A DNA stretch of 64,000 bases from Polaribacter irgensii 23-P. Its GTDB lineage: Bacteria; Bacteroidota; Bacteroidia; Flavobacteriales; Flavobacteriaceae. Position 1 is the first letter of the stretch, and the number at the start of each line of letters is the position of its first letter. The stretch lies in NCBI RefSeq assembly GCF_000153225.1, contig NZ_CH724148.1, positions 202,849 to 266,848 of the forward strand, written 5' to 3'. Below, one piece after another: positions 1 through 8,887 of the stretch. A program made the translations under genes and the position numbers. Below the pieces are notes generated by a model, which searched no databases, was not told the DNA's origin, and saw only the letters and a program-made list of their open reading frames with translations.

Positions 1-204
1 GTCGTTGATAATCCCCTTTGAAGGTGATTGTCTTTTAAATTCTGCAATAATTCCAGAAGAACCTACTTCTAAAAGTGATTTTTTTAAGGAAAAAACAGTT
101 CTTCCAAAGTTGGGGCTTTCGACTAATTTTTTAACAGAAACTTCTGCTTTTATCTTAGCAATCTCTGTTTTTTTAAAAGCGATTATTTTTTCTAGTATTG
201 TCAT
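1..204 (-). CDS. trpC: Indole-3-glycerol phosphate synthase, N-terminal part (runs off the window)
   Basis: Converts carboxyphenylamino-deoxyribulose phosphate to indole-3-glycerol phosphate in tryptophan synthesis. Only about the first 68 codons lie in the window. The start is MTILEKIIAFKKTEI, and the fragment ends in the family signature EFKRQSPSKG, which holds the catalytic Lys and the substrate-binding loop. It is the most downstream visible gene of the trp operon, 122 bases after a small membrane-protein gene. Confident from the signature and the operon context. Confidence 0.9.
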   Translation of the reverse strand, partial: MTILEKIIAFKKTEIAKIKAEVSVKKLVESPNFGRTVFSLKKSLLEVGSSGIIAEFKRQSPSKGIIND

Positions 205-326
205 ATTTATATAATATTATCCCGATGTAATTTTATTCATACTCCTCAAATTACTGAGAGGCAAACACATGTGTCAGTTTGGCGATTTTCGATTTTTTTT
301 CTGAAAAAATTATATCGCAGCCTTTT

Positions 327-503
327 CTATCTATTCTTATTAAACCTTTTGTTCCTATAACTTAGAAAAAAGTAAATTACAATTCCAACAATCAATCCGA
401 TAGCAGCATTTACAATGATGCTTTTTGTTTGAATACCAACGGCTATTCCCATTAATAGAAATGCGGGAATGATTGATATTAAATTACTTTTCTTTTTTAC
501 CAT
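327..503 (-). CDS. Small two-helix membrane protein in the trp operon (58 aa)
   Basis: An unrecognised short gene that begins MVKKKSNLISIIPAFLLMG and has two hydrophobic segments (about residues 8-24 and 29-48), followed by a basic tail ending RNKRFNKNR. Its ATG comes one base after the trpD stop codon, which suggests translational coupling, and trpC follows on the same strand. Lysines at the start and a basic end fit a tiny inner-membrane protein. Function unknown; the tight spacing is the main reason to call it real. Confidence 0.65.
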   Translation of the reverse strand: MVKKKSNLISIIPAFLLMGIAVGIQTKSIIVNAAIGLIVGIVIYFFLSYRNKRFNKNR

Positions 504-504
504 C

Positions 505-1494
505 TTAAATTTGCACTAACTTTTCTAAAGTCTGTTTCGCTTTCAATCCAAAAAGAGAGGCTTTCGCTTGTTCAAATGCAGTTTCAAAAGACTTCGTTTC
601 GTTTACAATTGTAAGGGCAAATGCTGCGTTTGTTAAAACCACATTATTTTGAGCGTCAGTCCCTTTTCCATCAATGATTATCTTAAAAATTTTAGCAGCT
701 TCGGCTACAGAGTTGCCTCCAAAAATAGCTGATTGCTGTATTCTTTTTTGACCTAAATCTTCTGGATTAATAACCTGTTCACCATTTTTAGTAAAGAACT
801 TAAATCCACTTGTTAGCGATATTTCATCATACCCATCTAACGAATGAATGATGCCATAATTTGTGTCTTCAGCTTGTAGAATATAATTGTACAAACGCGC
901 AGTTTCAAGATTAAACGTTCCAAGCATATGATTTTGCGGAGAACTCGGATTTACCAGGGGTCCTAGCATGTTAAAAAACGTTTTTAATGCCAATGCTTTC
1001 CTAGCAGAGCTCACAGCTTTCATCGCTGGATGAAATTTTGGAGCATGCAAAAAACAAATATTTGTTTCTTCTAAATGCGCTCTAAGAATACTTTCATCAT
1101 TTGAAAAATGATATCCAAAACTTTCCAACATATCAGAAGAACCCGACTGCGAAGAAACTGAATAATTACCATGTTTTGCAACTTTCTGTCCGGTACCCGC
1201 TACAATAAAAGAAGTCAAAGTTGAAATATTAAAAGTATTTTTCCCATCGCCTCCCGTTCCAACAATATCAATAGTATTGTAATCAGAAAAGTCTACCTTT
1301 ATTGCAAGTTCTTTTAAAGCATCTCTAAAACCAGAAAGCTCCTCTGCTGTAATCGGACGCATCATAAAAACAGTCATAAATGAAGCCAAATGAGCATCAT
1401 TGTATTTCTCTGCAGCAATGTCTTTTAATACTTGTGTTGCTTCAGACTTAGACAATCTTTCGTGGTTGTATAATTTATCTAAAATTGCTTTCAT
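505..1494 (-). CDS. trpD: Anthranilate phosphoribosyltransferase
   Basis: Transfers phosphoribose from PRPP to anthranilate, the second step of tryptophan synthesis, in the cytoplasm. At 329 aa it has normal family length. The glycine-rich PRPP loop GTGGDGKNTFNIST is at residues 79-92, and the anthranilate/PRPP motif KHGNYSVSS follows. It lies 79 bases downstream of trpG, and its stop is one base from the next small gene. Regulation is expected through the Trp leader ahead of trpE. Confidence 0.97.
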   Translation of the reverse strand: MKAILDKLYNHERLSKSEATQVLKDIAAEKYNDAHLASFMTVFMMRPITAEELSGFRDALKELAIKVDFSDYNTIDIVGTGGDGKNTFNISTLTSFIVAGTGQKVAKHGNYSVSSQSGSSDMLESFGYHFSNDESILRAHLEETNICFLHAPKFHPAMKAVSSARKALALKTFFNMLGPLVNPSSPQNHMLGTFNLETARLYNYILQAEDTNYGIIHSLDGYDEISLTSGFKFFTKNGEQVINPEDLGQKRIQQSAIFGGNSVAEAAKIFKIIIDGKGTDAQNNVVLTNAAFALTIVNETKSFETAFEQAKASLFGLKAKQTLEKLVQI

Positions 1495-1573
1495 TTGAAT
1501 TAAATTCTAAAAATTTTAGGGGAAATAGAAACAATGCAAAGTTATTTCAAAACTTTGTGACCTCCCTATATTA

Positions 1574-2152
1574 TTACTTTTTAACGCTATTTATAAAGTT
1601 TCTCAATAACTGTTCTCCCACATCTGTCAGAATAGATTCTGGATGAAATTGAACCGCTGAAATTGGAAAAACCTTGTGTTGTATTGCTTGGATTAAACCA
1701 TCTTCATCTCTTGCTGTTACTTGTATTTCTTCTGGAAACCCCATGTCTGTTGCTGCCCAAGAGTGATATCTTGCCGCTAAAAATGTTTCTGGAACCCCTT
1801 TAAAAATAATTGCGTTTGCATCGGTTACTCTCATCGCAGTGGCTACACCGTGAAACACATTTTCTAAATTGATAATAGTTCCTCCAAAAACCTCTGTAAT
1901 TGCTTGCAAGCCTAAACACACTCCAAAAATTGGTTTACTTCCTGCGTACGTCCTTATCACCTCCTTTAAAATGCCAGCTTCGTCTGGAATTCCAGGTCCT
2001 GGAGAGAGCATAATCACGTCATAATTCCCCACTTCTTCGATAGTTATTTCATCGTTTCTAAAAACCGCTGGAAAATTTCCAGTAATTTTTTCTACCATGT
2101 GCACCAAATTGTACGTAAACGAATCGTAATTGTCTAAAATTAATATTTTCAT
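1574..2152 (-). CDS. trpG: Anthranilate synthase component II (glutamine amidotransferase)
   Basis: Supplies ammonia from glutamine to TrpE for anthranilate synthesis. It is a class I amidotransferase of 192 aa: the nucleophile is Cys79 in GVCLGLQ, the catalytic His170 and Glu172 are in QFHPES, and the oxyanion loop PGPG is at residues 51-54. It is separate from TrpE and TrpD, unlike the fused forms of some bacteria. A 244-base gap separates it from trpE, which is unusually long for this operon. Confidence 0.96.
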   Translation of the reverse strand: MKILILDNYDSFTYNLVHMVEKITGNFPAVFRNDEITIEEVGNYDVIMLSPGPGIPDEAGILKEVIRTYAGSKPIFGVCLGLQAITEVFGGTIINLENVFHGVATAMRVTDANAIIFKGVPETFLAARYHSWAATDMGFPEEIQVTARDEDGLIQAIQHKVFPISAVQFHPESILTDVGEQLLRNFINSVKK

Positions 2153-2396
2153 ATTTTTCTTTAATTGTCATTACAGAGCAAATTTTGTCATTTGCTTTGG
2201 TAAGCTATTCTTTTTAAAAAGATTCTTCTGTTGCAAAAACAACTCGGAACTATTTAACATGTACTTTTACGCCAGGAACCGCAAGGGCATCTTTTTTTAG
2301 TGTCAATTCGAATAAATTTCCTTTTCTACAAACTCCTATCGTGAACGATTAAAAAAGATATCGAAGAAAGCCCGTTAAAACGCCTTGATCACAATC
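2153..2396 (-). other. trpE-trpG spacer with a possible gene remnant
   Basis: A 244-base gap inside an otherwise compact operon. On the minus strand one frame reads for about 35 codons, including GNLFELTLKKDALAVPG, before a TAG, but it has no convincing start. It may be a decayed small gene or chance. No hairpin with a T-run was seen here. Confidence 0.3.
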
Positions 2397-3788
2397 CTAA
2401 ATATCCTCTGCTAAAATCAAGGCTTTCTTTAATGCCGCTAACTTATTATTTACTTCCTGCAATTCATTTGCCTCGTCTGAATGAATCACAATTCCTGCAC
2501 CCGCCTGAGAATACAATACATTATTTTTACTGACAAATGAACGAATGGCAATTGCTAGATTTATAGAACCATCCAAACCAATAATACCTAAGGCACCTCC
2601 GTAGAAGCCGCGTGTTTGATTTTCATAAGTATTAATCAGCTCCATTGCCTTATACTTTGGTGCACCGCTCAAGGTTCCAGCAGGAAAAGTATCTCCAACA
2701 ATTTCAATTGGATTGCCTTTAATTTTCCCCCTTACCGTAGAAACCAAATGAATTACATGGCTAAAATACTGTACTTCTTTAAACACCTCAACCATAACGT
2801 TATCTGCATGCTTACTTAAATCGTTTCGAGCCAAATCTACCAACATCACGTGTTCTGCAGTCTCTTTTTTATCTTCAGAAAGTTTTTTCCCTAATTTAAT
2901 ATCTTCTGCATTATCGCCAGTTCTTCGAAAGGTTCCTGCAATTGGATTAATGGTTGCTTTCCCTCCAGATATTTTAATTTGTGCTTCTGGTGAAGATCCC
3001 ATTAATTTGAAACTTCCATAATCAAAATAAAACAAGTAAGGTGACGGATTTATGGAACGCAATGCACGATACACATTGAACTCATCCCCTTTAAATTTTT
3101 GCTGAAATTGACGCGAAAGCACCAATTGAAAAACGTCTCCTCTTTTACAATGCGATTTTGCTTTTCTTACGTATTCTTTAAACTCTTCTCCTGTTACATT
3201 CGAAGTCTCCTTGCCGACCGTCTCGAATTTCTGTGTGTTAAATGCCTGCGCATCTATGATGGTTTGTACTTCTTTTATGCGCGATTCGCTACCCTCCTCT
3301 ATATTCTCTATCAGGGTCATTTCATCATTAAAGTGATTGATCGCAATGATGAACCGATACAAACTGTACTGCATTTCTGGAATTGCAGAAGGTGCTTTTT
3401 TATTTGTAAATTGGATGTTTTCAAAATATTGAACGGCATCAAAGGTTGAATATCCATACAATCCGTTGTACGATTTTAATTCTGGTGGACAGTCTAAAGC
3501 GATTGAGTTGGTGAACTTATCAAATAATTGATAAAAGTTCTTATCTACCGGTTGCGCATCAATCTCTGTTCCTTTGTGAAAAACTGTATATTGTGCATCA
3601 TCAACCTTCATGGTAAGCACAGGCTCTATTGCGATATAAGAAAAACTTTCTTCTTTACTGTGATAGTCAGAACTCTCTAATAAAAGCGTGTTTGCAAAAG
3701 CGTCTCTAAAACGCAAATACAATCCTACAGGAGTTATGGTATCTGCTATTTTTGTCTTATAAATTGTTTTAAACTGTATTTTTTTCAT
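2397..3788 (-). CDS. trpE: Anthranilate synthase component I
   Basis: Converts chorismate to anthranilate using ammonia from TrpG; it is the first and usually feedback-inhibited step of tryptophan synthesis. At 463 aa it has the chorismate-binding core, with GDVFQLVLSRQ and PAGTLSGAPK. The Trp-binding LLESS motif at residues 36-40 suggests that allosteric inhibition is retained. It is the first structural gene of the operon and starts 16 bases downstream of the attenuator hairpin. Confidence 0.97.
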   Translation of the reverse strand: MKKIQFKTIYKTKIADTITPVGLYLRFRDAFANTLLLESSDYHSKEESFSYIAIEPVLTMKVDDAQYTVFHKGTEIDAQPVDKNFYQLFDKFTNSIALDCPPELKSYNGLYGYSTFDAVQYFENIQFTNKKAPSAIPEMQYSLYRFIIAINHFNDEMTLIENIEEGSESRIKEVQTIIDAQAFNTQKFETVGKETSNVTGEEFKEYVRKAKSHCKRGDVFQLVLSRQFQQKFKGDEFNVYRALRSINPSPYLFYFDYGSFKLMGSSPEAQIKISGGKATINPIAGTFRRTGDNAEDIKLGKKLSEDKKETAEHVMLVDLARNDLSKHADNVMVEVFKEVQYFSHVIHLVSTVRGKIKGNPIEIVGDTFPAGTLSGAPKYKAMELINTYENQTRGFYGGALGIIGLDGSINLAIAIRSFVSKNNVLYSQAGAGIVIHSDEANELQEVNNKLAALKKALILAEDI

Positions 3789-3804
3789 TTCGTTCCGGAA
3801 CTTT

Positions 3805-3849
3805 AATAATAAAAAAAGGCTTATCGTGAGATAAGCCTTTTTTTATTAT
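3805..3849 (-). terminator. trp attenuator terminator hairpin
   Basis: On the minus strand GGCTTATC and GATAAGCC pair around a TCAC loop. Flanking A and T runs extend the stem to about 20 bp, and the 3' side is T-rich (TTTTTTTATTATT). It lies between the Trp-codon leader and trpE. The sequence just after the leader stop (GTGAGATGA, 3868-3876) can pair with TTATCTCAC (3826-3834) in the 5' arm and loop of this hairpin, giving an antiterminator. Confidence 0.9.
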
Positions 3850-3876
3850 GTTATAAACATATAGGATTCATCTCAC

Positions 3877-3927
3877 TTATGAATTAAGAGAGTTCCACCA
3901 CCAAGTTTTGTTTGTATTATTTTTCAT
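3877..3927 (-). CDS. trpL: Trp leader peptide (MKNNTNKTWWWNSLNS)
   Basis: A 16-codon reading frame with three consecutive TGG codons (residues 9-11) ends 28 bases before the attenuator stem. The segment just after the Trp codons (TCTCTTA) can pair with TAA..GAGA spanning the stop. A ribosome stalled at the Trp codons would mask that pairing and free the antiterminator. The TAcTTTTG promoter box is only 8 bases from the ATG, so the transcript has almost no 5' leader. Confidence 0.9.
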   Translation of the reverse strand: MKNNTNKTWWWNSLNS

Positions 3928-3935
3928 GTCGAGTA

Positions 3936-3966
3936 CAAAAGTAGGGTAGATTTTTAAATTAAACAA
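3936..3966 (-). promoter_or_regulatory. trp operon promoter
   Basis: On the minus strand, TTG (3966-3964), 20 bases, then TACTTTTG (3943-3936) match the Bacteroidota -33/-7 consensus. Transcription would begin near 3930, a few bases before the leader ATG. Confidence 0.75.
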
Positions 3967-4135
3967 CCTTTCTAAATTATTTTATCCGTTTTAACAAAAT
4001 TTTACAAATTGACAAACATCCCAAAAATTTCTTATCTAAATTCTAGCGTTATTTGAAATTTCACAAGAGACGTGCGGACTTCTTCTGTTTAATTTAAATT
4101 ACTGCCTACTAGGTTTAAGGACGAAATTCTCTTCT

Positions 4136-7100
4136 TTATTTTCTTATAATTCTAACATTCATTTCTTCTACCTTTTTATCAGATAAAGGAGAAGGTGCAT
4201 TGAACAGCAAATCTTCTGACGCACCTGTTTTAGGAAAGGCCATTACCTCTCTTATTGAGGCTTTCTTCTCTAAAATCATCATTAAACGATCAATACCCCA
4301 AGCGATGCCCCCATGCGGCGGCGCACCATATTGAAATGCTTTGTGCATGGTTCCCACACTTTTCATCATTTCTTCATGGGTATATCCCATATTTCTATAG
4401 GTAGCTTCTAAAATTTCTGATTTGTGCGCACGCACAGAACCTCCACCAATTTCATATCCATTTAAAATTAAATCGTACTGCTGCGCAATAATGGTTCCTA
4501 TTTCATCCCCTTTGACATTCATGTGCTTCTCTAAATCATAAATAGCTGGCATCGAAAAAGGATTGTGTGTGAACGTCCATCTTCCTTCGTCTGTCTTTTC
4601 AAACATTGGAAAGTCGATCACCCAAGCAGGTCTTAACTCTTTTGGGTTTACAAGGTTCAACACACGTCCCATCTCTTGACGAACGGCGTCTAGTGCTTTG
4701 TTTGCCGTTGCATAATCCGCCGCAGAGAAAAATACAATATCCCCCACTTTAGCTGCAGTAAATTGTATAATATTTTTAGCGATTTCCTCTCCTAAAAATT
4801 TAATAATAGGCGATTGTAAATCATGCTCATTTACAATAATATAAGCCAGTCCCCCTAAGCCATTTTGTTGCGCAATCGTGGTCAAGCTTTCAATTTGTCC
4901 TTTAGACATTCTTTTACCTCCTTGTTCCTTGGCAGAAACTTTAATACATTTTACAATTCCCCCGTCGGCAATTGGCTTACTAAAAACTTGAAAACTAGTC
5001 TCTTTGACAATCGAAGTAATGTCTTGCATTTGCAAACCATACCGTAAATCGGGTCGGTCACAACCATACTTGTCCATTGCATTTTTATACGTAATGACCT
5101 CAAAAGGATATAAAACCCACTTTTTACCATAAATTTTTCGAACTACTTCATTAAACAACCTTGTGTTTAAATCGATAATCTGTTGCATACTCACAAAAGC
5201 CATCTCTAAATCCAACTGCGTAAATTCTGGCTGTCGATCTCCACGCGAGTCTTCGTCTCTAAAACAACGTGCAATTTGAAAATATTTTTCAAAACCACCT
5301 ACCATGAGCATTTGCTTGAACTGCTGTGGCGCCTGAGGCAGCGTATAAAAAGAACCTACCTGTTTTCTTGTTGGCACAATAAACTCTCTTGCACCCTCAT
5401 CTGTTCCCGCAGTTAAAATAGGCGTTTCTATTTCTAAAAACTCTTCTTCATCTAAAAGATCACGCAGCAACTTAATTACTTTATGTCTGTTTACAATTGC
5501 GCGTCGAACTTCATCATTTCGGTGGTCTAGAAATTTATATTCAAAACGGACTTTCTCATTGCTTTTAAAGGCCCTCTTAATTTCAAAAGGCAAGGTTTTA
5601 GAAAGATTTAAGATTTCTAAATCTGTAGTTTCGAGTTCTAATTTCCCTGTTCTCAAACCTGCATTATAATCATCTTCATTTCGTTGAAGTACAATCCCTG
5701 TGACAGAAATGACGGATTCTGGTTTTAACTTCACCAGCTCGTCTAAATTAGGAAACGTTTCTCGACTTAAGCGAACTTGAAAAATCTGAGTACTCGAATC
5801 TCTTAAATCAATAAATATCAATTCACCGTGATCTCGTACACTGGAAACCCAACCCGAGAGCGTTACCTTTTGATTAATAGAGGCTTCGGAGAGCTGAGAA
5901 ACCGTATGTGTTCTATATTCTTCTTTTATGATAATAGCGGTTCGCGGTTCGCTACTTACAGTTATTTCTTCGCTGTTTGCCAGTGTCTGATCGCCAATCG
6001 CTTTCAACCCTTGGTTTTGTGCGTCTTGGTTCTTGGTGATCCCCTCTTTTCTAGACAATTGCTCCAAAATTCCTGCACGTATTACTTTCCCAGAAGCTCC
6101 CTTGCCAATACTACCAATTACTTTCCCAACTAAAATTCCCGCTTTTCCTTCGTTCCCTGCTTTGATTTCATTTGAAATCTCTTCATTTTCTTGCAGAACT
6201 TGTGCAATTGTTAAGCTAATTTTTTCGTGAGAAATCGTGTTTTCTTCGAAATATTTTTTATAATCGAAGCTATTGTTTTCAACATATGTCGCAATTGCGT
6301 TTTGAGCCAATACAGCTGTTATTTGATCGGCTTTCAGTAATTGAAAAATTTCAAGAAGATGCTCAACATGTCCTATCTTTTTATACGCATCTACCTCCAT
6401 ATTATTTACCAATGTTTTGGCAACAAATGACGGATCTTGAAGCACATTATTCAGCGCCATAAAAGTCTTAGATCGAAGCGCATCCGCCGTAAAGAACTTC
6501 GCATCTTGTGGTAAAACCTTCCCGTTAATAAGAACCGTTTCTACAGCATACGGCAGAGCACTTATATCAATTTTAATTCCTGCAACCACTTCTTTAATGT
6601 TCACAAATGGCAAGTCTGGCTCAGATATAAAACGATAATCCGCCTCAAACTCTTTTGTTCGCATCGTTTTAGTCTGCTTTAAATCTGCATCCCATAAAAC
6701 CGTGGTTTGTTCTGGTCTAAACTCGCTATGGGTTTTAAAATAATTTATTTGCTTTTCGATTTCCTCTTTTAGAGCATCTACCATAAACTTAAAAGAGTTT
6801 AGGTTTTTAATTTCTGTTCTTGGATTTAATCCGGTTTCCCCAATTTTCCTCAGAGAAACAGAAACATCTGATTTGAACTCTCCTTTTTCTAAATTTGCTT
6901 CTGAAATCCCTAGATTCTGAACAATTCTCTGAATGTACTGCGCATACGTTGAAGCGTCTTCAATATTTCGAATACAGGGATCTGTAACAATTTCAATAAG
7001 CGGAACTCCAGCTTTATTAAAATCGACCAAAGAAACTTTTTTCTCGTGCATTAGTTTTGCCGCATCTTCTTCAATGTGGGTTTGCGTTAATGTGACCGTA

Positions 7101-7483
7101 AATTGAGAACCATCATTTCGATAACAAGAAACTTCTCCATCTGGAATTACCGGATTGTGAAATTGTGTGATTTGTATATTTTTAGGATTGTCTGGATACT
7201 CATAATGTTTTCGATCCCACGAGATTACGTCATTTGAAAAGGAGGAGTTTACTGCTTTTCCAAAATAAATAGCTTTAATTATTGCCTCTTTATTGATGGC
7301 TGGTAGTACCCCCATTTGCCCCGTACAAACTGAACAAATATGGTGATTGGGAATAGCTATTTCTTCATTCGGGCAGGAGCAAAATAACTTGCTCTTGGTG
7401 TTTAAACGAACATGTGTCTCTAAACCAATAATCAATTCTAAACCGTGAGCCTTCAAAGCCTCTTGTATTTGCACTTGTTCCAT
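4136..7483 (-). CDS. gatB-aspS: Fused GatB amidotransferase subunit and aspartyl-tRNA synthetase
   Basis: One chain of 1115 aa. Residues 1 to about 485 are GatB, which binds mischarged tRNA: the zinc motif is CSC...CSVC with GQMGVLP, and the C-terminal YqeY-like tail is present. A linker of about 40 residues follows. The rest is a full bacterial-type AspRS: anticodon-binding OB fold (GWVSSVRDHGELIF), class II motif 2 (CFRDEDSRGDRQPEFTQ), a GAD insertion, and motif 3 (GIAWGIDRLMM). The His in RDHG is at the position of E. coli Leu30 and is the residue reported for non-discriminating AspRSs such as that of Pseudomonas aeruginosa, so Asp-tRNA(Asn) formation is likely. The chain would couple charging and amidation. 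It starts at the last base of gatA (7483). Confidence 0.95.
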   Translation of the reverse strand: MEQVQIQEALKAHGLELIIGLETHVRLNTKSKLFCSCPNEEIAIPNHHICSVCTGQMGVLPAINKEAIIKAIYFGKAVNSSFSNDVISWDRKHYEYPDNPKNIQITQFHNPVIPDGEVSCYRNDGSQFTVTLTQTHIEEDAAKLMHEKKVSLVDFNKAGVPLIEIVTDPCIRNIEDASTYAQYIQRIVQNLGISEANLEKGEFKSDVSVSLRKIGETGLNPRTEIKNLNSFKFMVDALKEEIEKQINYFKTHSEFRPEQTTVLWDADLKQTKTMRTKEFEADYRFISEPDLPFVNIKEVVAGIKIDISALPYAVETVLINGKVLPQDAKFFTADALRSKTFMALNNVLQDPSFVAKTLVNNMEVDAYKKIGHVEHLLEIFQLLKADQITAVLAQNAIATYVENNSFDYKKYFEENTISHEKISLTIAQVLQENEEISNEIKAGNEGKAGILVGKVIGSIGKGASGKVIRAGILEQLSRKEGITKNQDAQNQGLKAIGDQTLANSEEITVSSEPRTAIIIKEEYRTHTVSQLSEASINQKVTLSGWVSSVRDHGELIFIDLRDSSTQIFQVRLSRETFPNLDELVKLKPESVISVTGIVLQRNEDDYNAGLRTGKLELETTDLEILNLSKTLPFEIKRAFKSNEKVRFEYKFLDHRNDEVRRAIVNRHKVIKLLRDLLDEEEFLEIETPILTAGTDEGAREFIVPTRKQVGSFYTLPQAPQQFKQMLMVGGFEKYFQIARCFRDEDSRGDRQPEFTQLDLEMAFVSMQQIIDLNTRLFNEVVRKIYGKKWVLYPFEVITYKNAMDKYGCDRPDLRYGLQMQDITSIVKETSFQVFSKPIADGGIVKCIKVSAKEQGGKRMSKGQIESLTTIAQQNGLGGLAYIIVNEHDLQSPIIKFLGEEIAKNIIQFTAAKVGDIVFFSAADYATANKALDAVRQEMGRVLNLVNPKELRPAWVIDFPMFEKTDEGRWTFTHNPFSMPAIYDLEKHMNVKGDEIGTIIAQQYDLILNGYEIGGGSVRAHKSEILEATYRNMGYTHEEMMKSVGTMHKAFQYGAPPHGGIAWGIDRLMMILEKKASIREVMAFPKTGASEDLLFNAPSPLSDKKVEEMNVRIIRK

Positions 7484-8886
7484 TATAAAATATCGTTAAG
7501 GAAATTAGCGAATTGCAAAACTGCTGCATCTTTTTTCTTGTCTGCTGTAATCTGTAAACCTGTAGCTGTTCCTTTCGGAATCGTAAGCGTTGGTAAACCA
7601 CCTAAACTAAAACCAACAGTATAGGCATCTGACAAATACATTGCCAACGGGTTCTTTAGACTCTCGCCAATTTTTGGAGGAGCTCCGGGAGTCACTGGAG
7701 ATAAAATGAGGTCTACTTCTGTAAAATCCTTGCTAAACTGTGCGGATATTTGTCCTCTTATATGTTGTGCTTTTAGATAAATAGCGTCCGAAAAACCTTG
7801 AGACAAAACCTGATTTCCACCTACAATTCTTCTTTTTGTTTCTTCAGAAAATTTTTCTGATCGCGTAATGGAATAAGTGTCTTTTAGATTTTCTCCTTCA
7901 ATTCTTGCACCGTAATTTGTTCCGTCTAGGCGAGAAAGGTTAGACGCAGTTTCTGCCATCGCTAGTGTGTAGTATGTAGAAACTAAAATATCTGCATCAA
8001 AAAAGTCCAATGCTTTTATTGCAATACCGCTCGCTTTTATCTTTTCTAAAGTTGCTAAAAAAGCTTCTTTTATTTCATCTGTAATCGCATCAGCTTCAAT
8101 AAAGTTTTTAAAATAACCCACTGTTTTTACTGAAGAAGTTTTATAGTCGATTGCCTCTTCAGAAATTTCTTCGGAACCATAAGTAGTTTGATCTCTAACA
8201 TCTTTTCCACTCATTATATTGAGAACAATTCGAAGATCTTCAATAGAGTTTGCAATGGGTCCAACACAATCTGTAGAAGATGCATAAGCCATTAATCCGT
8301 AACGAGAAATTTTGCCATATGTTGGCTTGAATCCGAATACCTCATTAAAGCCTGCTGGCTGCCGAATAGAACCTCCGGTATCTCCACCGATAGAGAAAAT
8401 CGTAAACTCTTTTGCTACATTTACCGCAGAGCCCCCACTCGAACCTCCACTCACTAGTTCTGTATTGATTGCATTTTTTACAGCACCAAAAATGGTGTTT
8501 TCAGAAGAGGAGCCATGGCCAAACGAATCACAATTTTCCTTGACTAGCGGAATTGCACCAGCATCTAATAATTTCTGAATTGCCGTTGCCGTGTAAGAGG
8601 ATTTGTAACTCTTTAACAAATCTGAACTTGCCGTTGCCAAAGTACCCTGCAACATAAACACATCTTTAATACCAAAAGGAATCCCTTCTAACAATCCTAT
8701 ATCCTCACCATTTTCAATTTTAATATCTACTTTTGCTGCAAGTCCCAAGGCTGTTTCAATTAGCAATGAATTTACAGTGTTGTGCGTGTTCTCCTGAAGC
8801 AAGTCCAGCTTCCCTTGTACCAAACTAACACACGTAAATTCTTTGGACAGCAATTGTTGGTGTATCCTTTTTATCTTTGATTCCAT
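7483..8886 (-). CDS. gatA: Asp/Glu-tRNA amidotransferase subunit A
   Basis: An amidase-family subunit that releases ammonia from glutamine or asparagine for the GatB kinase/transamidase. The Lys-cisSer-Ser triad is intact: Lys74 in PFGIKDV, Ser149 in GGSSGGSA, and Ser173 in GDTGGSIRQ. The spacings match those of characterised GatA proteins. At 467 aa it is slightly shorter than the usual ~485. Its ATG is one base from the gatC stop, and its stop overlaps the gatB start by one base, so the three genes are translationally coupled. Confidence 0.97.
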   Translation of the reverse strand: MESKIKRIHQQLLSKEFTCVSLVQGKLDLLQENTHNTVNSLLIETALGLAAKVDIKIENGEDIGLLEGIPFGIKDVFMLQGTLATASSDLLKSYKSSYTATAIQKLLDAGAIPLVKENCDSFGHGSSSENTIFGAVKNAINTELVSGGSSGGSAVNVAKEFTIFSIGGDTGGSIRQPAGFNEVFGFKPTYGKISRYGLMAYASSTDCVGPIANSIEDLRIVLNIMSGKDVRDQTTYGSEEISEEAIDYKTSSVKTVGYFKNFIEADAITDEIKEAFLATLEKIKASGIAIKALDFFDADILVSTYYTLAMAETASNLSRLDGTNYGARIEGENLKDTYSITRSEKFSEETKRRIVGGNQVLSQGFSDAIYLKAQHIRGQISAQFSKDFTEVDLILSPVTPGAPPKIGESLKNPLAMYLSDAYTVGFSLGGLPTLTIPKGTATGLQITADKKKDAAVLQFANFLNDIL

Positions 8887-8887
8887 A

